From positions 806,001 to 870,000 of the forward strand of contig NZ_NFSC01000031.1 of the NCBI RefSeq assembly GCF_002157505.1: a DNA stretch of 64,000 nucleotides. The letters run 5' to 3'. Positions within the stretch are counted from its first letter, which is position 1, and each line of letters opens with the position of its first letter. The translations under genes and the position numbers were made by a program. Below are positions 61,533 to 64,000 of the stretch, piece by piece. The DNA comes from Arthrobacter agilis. Lineage in GTDB: Bacteria > Actinomycetota > Actinomycetes > Actinomycetales > Micrococcaceae. The notes under the pieces were generated by a model that saw only the letters and a list, made by a program, of their open reading frames with translations, did not search any database and had not been told where the DNA came from.

Positions 61533-62237
61533 TTAGGAGGCGTAGACCTTGGTGACGTTCGGGTCGACGGGGATGCCGGGACCGAAGGTGGTCGAAACCG
61601 TTGCCTTCTGGATGTAGCGGCCCTTCGAAGCCGAGGGCTTCAGTCGGAGGATCTCCTCGAGCGCTGCAGCGTAGTTCTCGCCCAGCTTCTGCTCGTCGAA
61701 GGAGACCTTGCCGATGATGAAGTGGAGGTTCGAGTGCTTGTCGACGCGGAAGTCGATCTTTCCACCCTTGATGTCGGTGACAGCCTTGGCGACATCCGCC
61801 GTGACCGTGCCGGTCTTCGGGTTCGGCATCAGGTTGCGGGGGCCGAGGATCTTTCCAAGACGTCCCACCTTGCCCATGAGGTCAGGGGTTGCAACCGCGG
61901 CGTCGAAGTCGGTCCAGCCGCCGGAGACCTTCTCGATCATGTCGTCGGAACCGACGAAGTCAGCGCCGGCCGCGATGGCCGCCTCTGCCTTCTCGCCGGT
62001 CGCGAAGACCAGGACACGGGCGGTCTTGCCGGTGCCGTGGGGAAGGTTCACGGTGCCACGGACCATCTGGTCCGCCTTGCGGGGGTCCACTCCGAGACGG
62101 AAGGACACCTCGACCGTGGCGTCGAACTTGGAAGGGTTGGATTCCTTCGCGAGGACTACCGCTTCGAGGGGGGTGTACTGCTTGTCCGCCTCGATCTTCG
62201 CGGCAGCGTCCTTGTATGCTTTGCTGCGCTGTGCCAT
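61533..62237 (-). CDS. rplA: 50S ribosomal protein L1
   Basis: 234 residues from the ATG at 62237 with AAGGAG upstream. L1-stalk protein; [14 protein letters not shown] is the diagnostic motif. In many bacteria L1 represses rplKA by binding its mRNA. A 147-bp spacer separates it from rplK. Confidence 0.98.
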   Translation of the reverse strand: MAQRSKAYKDAAAKIEADKQYTPLEAVVLAKESNPSKFDATVEVSFRLGVDPRKADQMVRGTVNLPHGTGKTARVLVFATGEKAEAAIAAGADFVGSDDMIEKVSGGWTDFDAAVATPDLMGKVGRLGKILGPRNLMPNPKTGTVTADVAKAVTDIKGGKIDFRVDKHSNLHFIIGKVSFDEQKLGENYAAALEEILRLKPSASKGRYIQKATVSTTFGPGIPVDPNVTKVYAS

Positions 62238-62384
62238 CTGCTTGTTCTCCTTATGCAGTCGTGGTCTGCGGACCGCGCTGGGCCCTGCCACTCACGCCGT
62301 CGTCCGCGGGACGCGGCGCCGTCGTGCTGTGAAATGGTGGTGTGCCGTGTCCGGCAGTGCCGGACGAGGCGGTGGCGAGGGGTA

Positions 62385-62816
62385 TTAGCCCTCGACCGTG
62401 ATGCCCATGGAGCGGGCGGTGCCGGCGATGATCTTGGCGGCTGCCTGGACGTCGTTGGCGTTGAGGTCTTCCATCTTCATGGTGGCGATCTCTTCGACCT
62501 GGGCGTTGGTCAGCTTCGCAACCTTGACGGTGTGCGGCGTGCCCGAGCCCTTGGCGACTCCGGCTGCCTTCTTGATCAGCTCGGCTGCCGGCGGGGTCTT
62601 GGTGATGAAGGTGAACGAGCGGTCCTCGTACACCGTGATCTCCACGGGGATGACGTTTCCGCGCTGGGATTCCGTGGCGGCGTTGTATGCCTTGCAGAAT
62701 TCCATGATGTTGACACCGTGCTGGCCAAGTGCGGGACCAATCGGAGGAGCCGGGTTGGCAGCGCCTGCATTGATCTGCAGCTTGATGAGGCCGGTGACCT
62801 TTTTCTTGGGGGCCAT
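62385..62816 (-). CDS. rplK: 50S ribosomal protein L11
   Basis: 143 residues from the ATG at 62816 with AAGGA upstream. The [20 protein letters not shown] segment binds thiostrepton and the GTPase-associated rRNA. C-terminal rRNA-binding domain complete. Confidence 0.98.
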
Positions 62817-62843
62817 GAAAGGGTCCTTCTCTTGCATTGCGTT

Positions 62844-62895
62844 CCCGCGGGACAGGAGCGTCCCGCGGGGTGGTGGCCGTCATGGCGTGACGGCC
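62844..62895 (-). other. Two hairpins in the nusG-rplK spacer
   Basis: Stems at 62844-62853 with 62860-62869 (10 bp) and 62875-62882 with 62888-62895 (8 bp), within the 123-bp spacer. No U-runs. Possible rplK leader structure or weak terminators. Confidence 0.45.
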
Positions 62896-62939
62896 TTCAC
62901 GACGCTTCCCGGCCAAGCACGCCGGGACGCGTCGAAGCT

Positions 62940-63869
62940 TTACTGGATCTTGGTGACCTGGTTGTACGAGAGCGTGACCGGGGTCTCGCGCTCGAAGATC
63001 GAGACGAGCACGACGAGCTGCTGCGACTCGTGCTTGATCTCGGAGATCGTCGCCGGAAGGGTCTCGAAGGGGCCCTCGTTGACGGTGACGGACTCGCCGA
63101 CCTCGAAGTTGACGGTGGCGGGCGTGAACTGGGGCTGGACCGGCTTGCCCGACTCGGCGTCGGTGTGGACGATCGTGTGCTCGAGCATCGAGAACACCTC
63201 GTTGAGGCTCAGCGGGACCGGGTTGTGGGCGTTGCCCACGAATCCGGTGACGCCGGGCGTGTGGCGCACGGCGCCCCAGGACTCGTCGGTGAGTTCCATG
63301 CGGACCAGCACGTAGCCGGGGATGCGCACGCGGTTGACGATCTTCCGCGTGGTGTTCTTGATCTCGACGACCTCTTCCATCGGCACCTGGATCTCGAAGA
63401 TGTAATCTTCCATGTCCAGCGTCTGGATGCGGGTTTCGAGGTTCGCCTTCACGCGGTTCTCGTATCCTGCGTAGGAGTGGATGACGTACCAGTCACCCTC
63501 CTGGCGGCGAAGCTTGGCCTTGAATGCGGCAACGGGGTCCTCGGCAGGAGCTTCCTCCGGAGCTTCCCCGGCCTCGTCCGCGTCGGATGCGGCGGCCTCG
63601 TCGACGGCGTCCGAGGCAGTGGCCTCGATCTCGTCGTCGTCGGCGTCCACGTCGGTCTCTACGTCGTCGTCGGTCTCGTCGGCCTCTACGTCGTCGGCGA
63701 GGAGCCCGTCCTCGGCGGCGACATCGGTAGCGTCAGGGTAGTCGGCCGCGTCGGAGTCGTCCGCAGGCACGTCGAGGTCGGAGGCGTCGACCTCCGCCTC
63801 CGATCCGTACTCCTCGTTCTCCAGACCATCTTCGGGAGTGATCTGCCGTTCGAGTTCTTGCTCGGACAC
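62940..63869 (-). CDS. nusG: Transcription elongation factor NusG with acidic extension
   Basis: 309 residues. NGN domain from about residue 126 ([19 protein letters not shown]) contacts RNA polymerase; KOW domain at the C-terminus (about 255-309, [19 protein letters not shown]) binds Rho or S10. The first ~120 residues are strongly acidic (Asp/Glu/Ala) and low complexity, longer than in most bacteria. The position secE-nusG-rplK-rplA is canonical. Confidence 0.97.
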   Translation of the reverse strand: MSEQELERQITPEDGLENEEYGSEAEVDASDLDVPADDSDAADYPDATDVAAEDGLLADDVEADETDDDVETDVDADDDEIEATASDAVDEAAASDADEAGEAPEEAPAEDPVAAFKAKLRRQEGDWYVIHSYAGYENRVKANLETRIQTLDMEDYIFEIQVPMEEVVEIKNTTRKIVNRVRIPGYVLVRMELTDESWGAVRHTPGVTGFVGNAHNPVPLSLNEVFSMLEHTIVHTDAESGKPVQPQFTPATVNFEVGESVTVNEGPFETLPATISEIKHESQQLVVLVSIFERETPVTLSYNQVTKIQ

Positions 63870-63973
63870 CTAGCCGCCTGCTTTCTGACATTCTTCGAAA
63901 GTTGTTCTGCTTGCCTGTACTCAGCCCGACACCTCAACAGCGGTGCCGGAACATGCATTCCCGGAGGACGGCG

Positions 63974-64000
63974 TCAGCTGTCGCCGAAGACCCACACCGC
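63974..64000 (-). CDS. secE: Probable SecE, C-terminal end only
   Basis: The last eight codons before a TGA read AVWVFGDS, matching the hydrophobic end of actinobacterial SecE. The position upstream of nusG supports this. The rest lies beyond the window. Confidence 0.7.
   Translation of the reverse strand, partial: AVWVFGDS

Overview
The window is a high-GC actinobacterial chromosome segment, most likely from the Micrococcaceae (Arthrobacter-like). The evidence is: GTG and TTG starts behind good Shine-Dalgarno (SD) sites; hairpin terminators often lacking U-runs; a DUF222/HNH protein; a short actinobacterial adenylate kinase; acidic or Gly/Arg-rich tails on ribosomal proteins and NusG; and an alpha operon without rpsD. 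No tRNA, rRNA, CRISPR array, insertion sequence or prophage was seen.

Left end (1-6.4 kb): assimilatory nitrite reductase, with nirB (cut by the window edge) and nirD divergent around a candidate GlnR box. A sirohydrochlorin chelatase gene for the siroheme cofactor and a 14-TM DHA2 drug exporter follow. On the minus strand come glmM and, upstream of it, rplM-rpsI.

Accessory block (7.9-22.6 kb): it separates truA from rplM-rpsI-glmM, genes usually close together in actinobacteria. It holds a GT87 glycosyltransferase, a full Flp/Tad pilus locus (flp, tadE, tadG-like, cpaB, tadZ, tadA, tadB, tadC), an Hpt-like protein without its phosphoacceptor histidine, a divergent response regulator and histidine kinase, a prepilin peptidase directly behind the kinase gene, and a DUF222-HNH protein.

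Housekeeping core (22.6-53 kb, all minus strand): truA, rplQ, rpoA, rpsK, rpsM, rpmJ, infA, map, adk, secY, the spc genes (rplO to rplN), the S10 genes (rpsQ to rpsJ), tuf, fusA, rpsG, rpsL, rpoC and rpoB. Hairpins at 23.5, 27.1, 30.0, 34.6, 40.5 and 45.4 kb suggest separate units: str (rpsL-rpsG-fusA-tuf), S10 (rpsJ-rpsQ), spc (rplN-rplO), secY-adk-map, infA-rplQ, and truA.

Right end (53-64 kb): a carotenoid module (idsA-crtB-crtI, with divergent idi and a thiolase gene) lies between rpoB and rplJ-rplL. It encodes the path from IPP/DMAPP through GGPP and phytoene to a desaturated carotene. Beyond it are rplL, rplJ with an attenuator-like leader, a tandem-GNAT protein, rplA, rplK, nusG and the last codons of a probable secE.

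Most of the window is ordinary essential-gene territory. The most interesting material is the Tad island with its two-component system and degenerate Hpt protein, plus several regulatory structures. No clearly new system was demonstrated.
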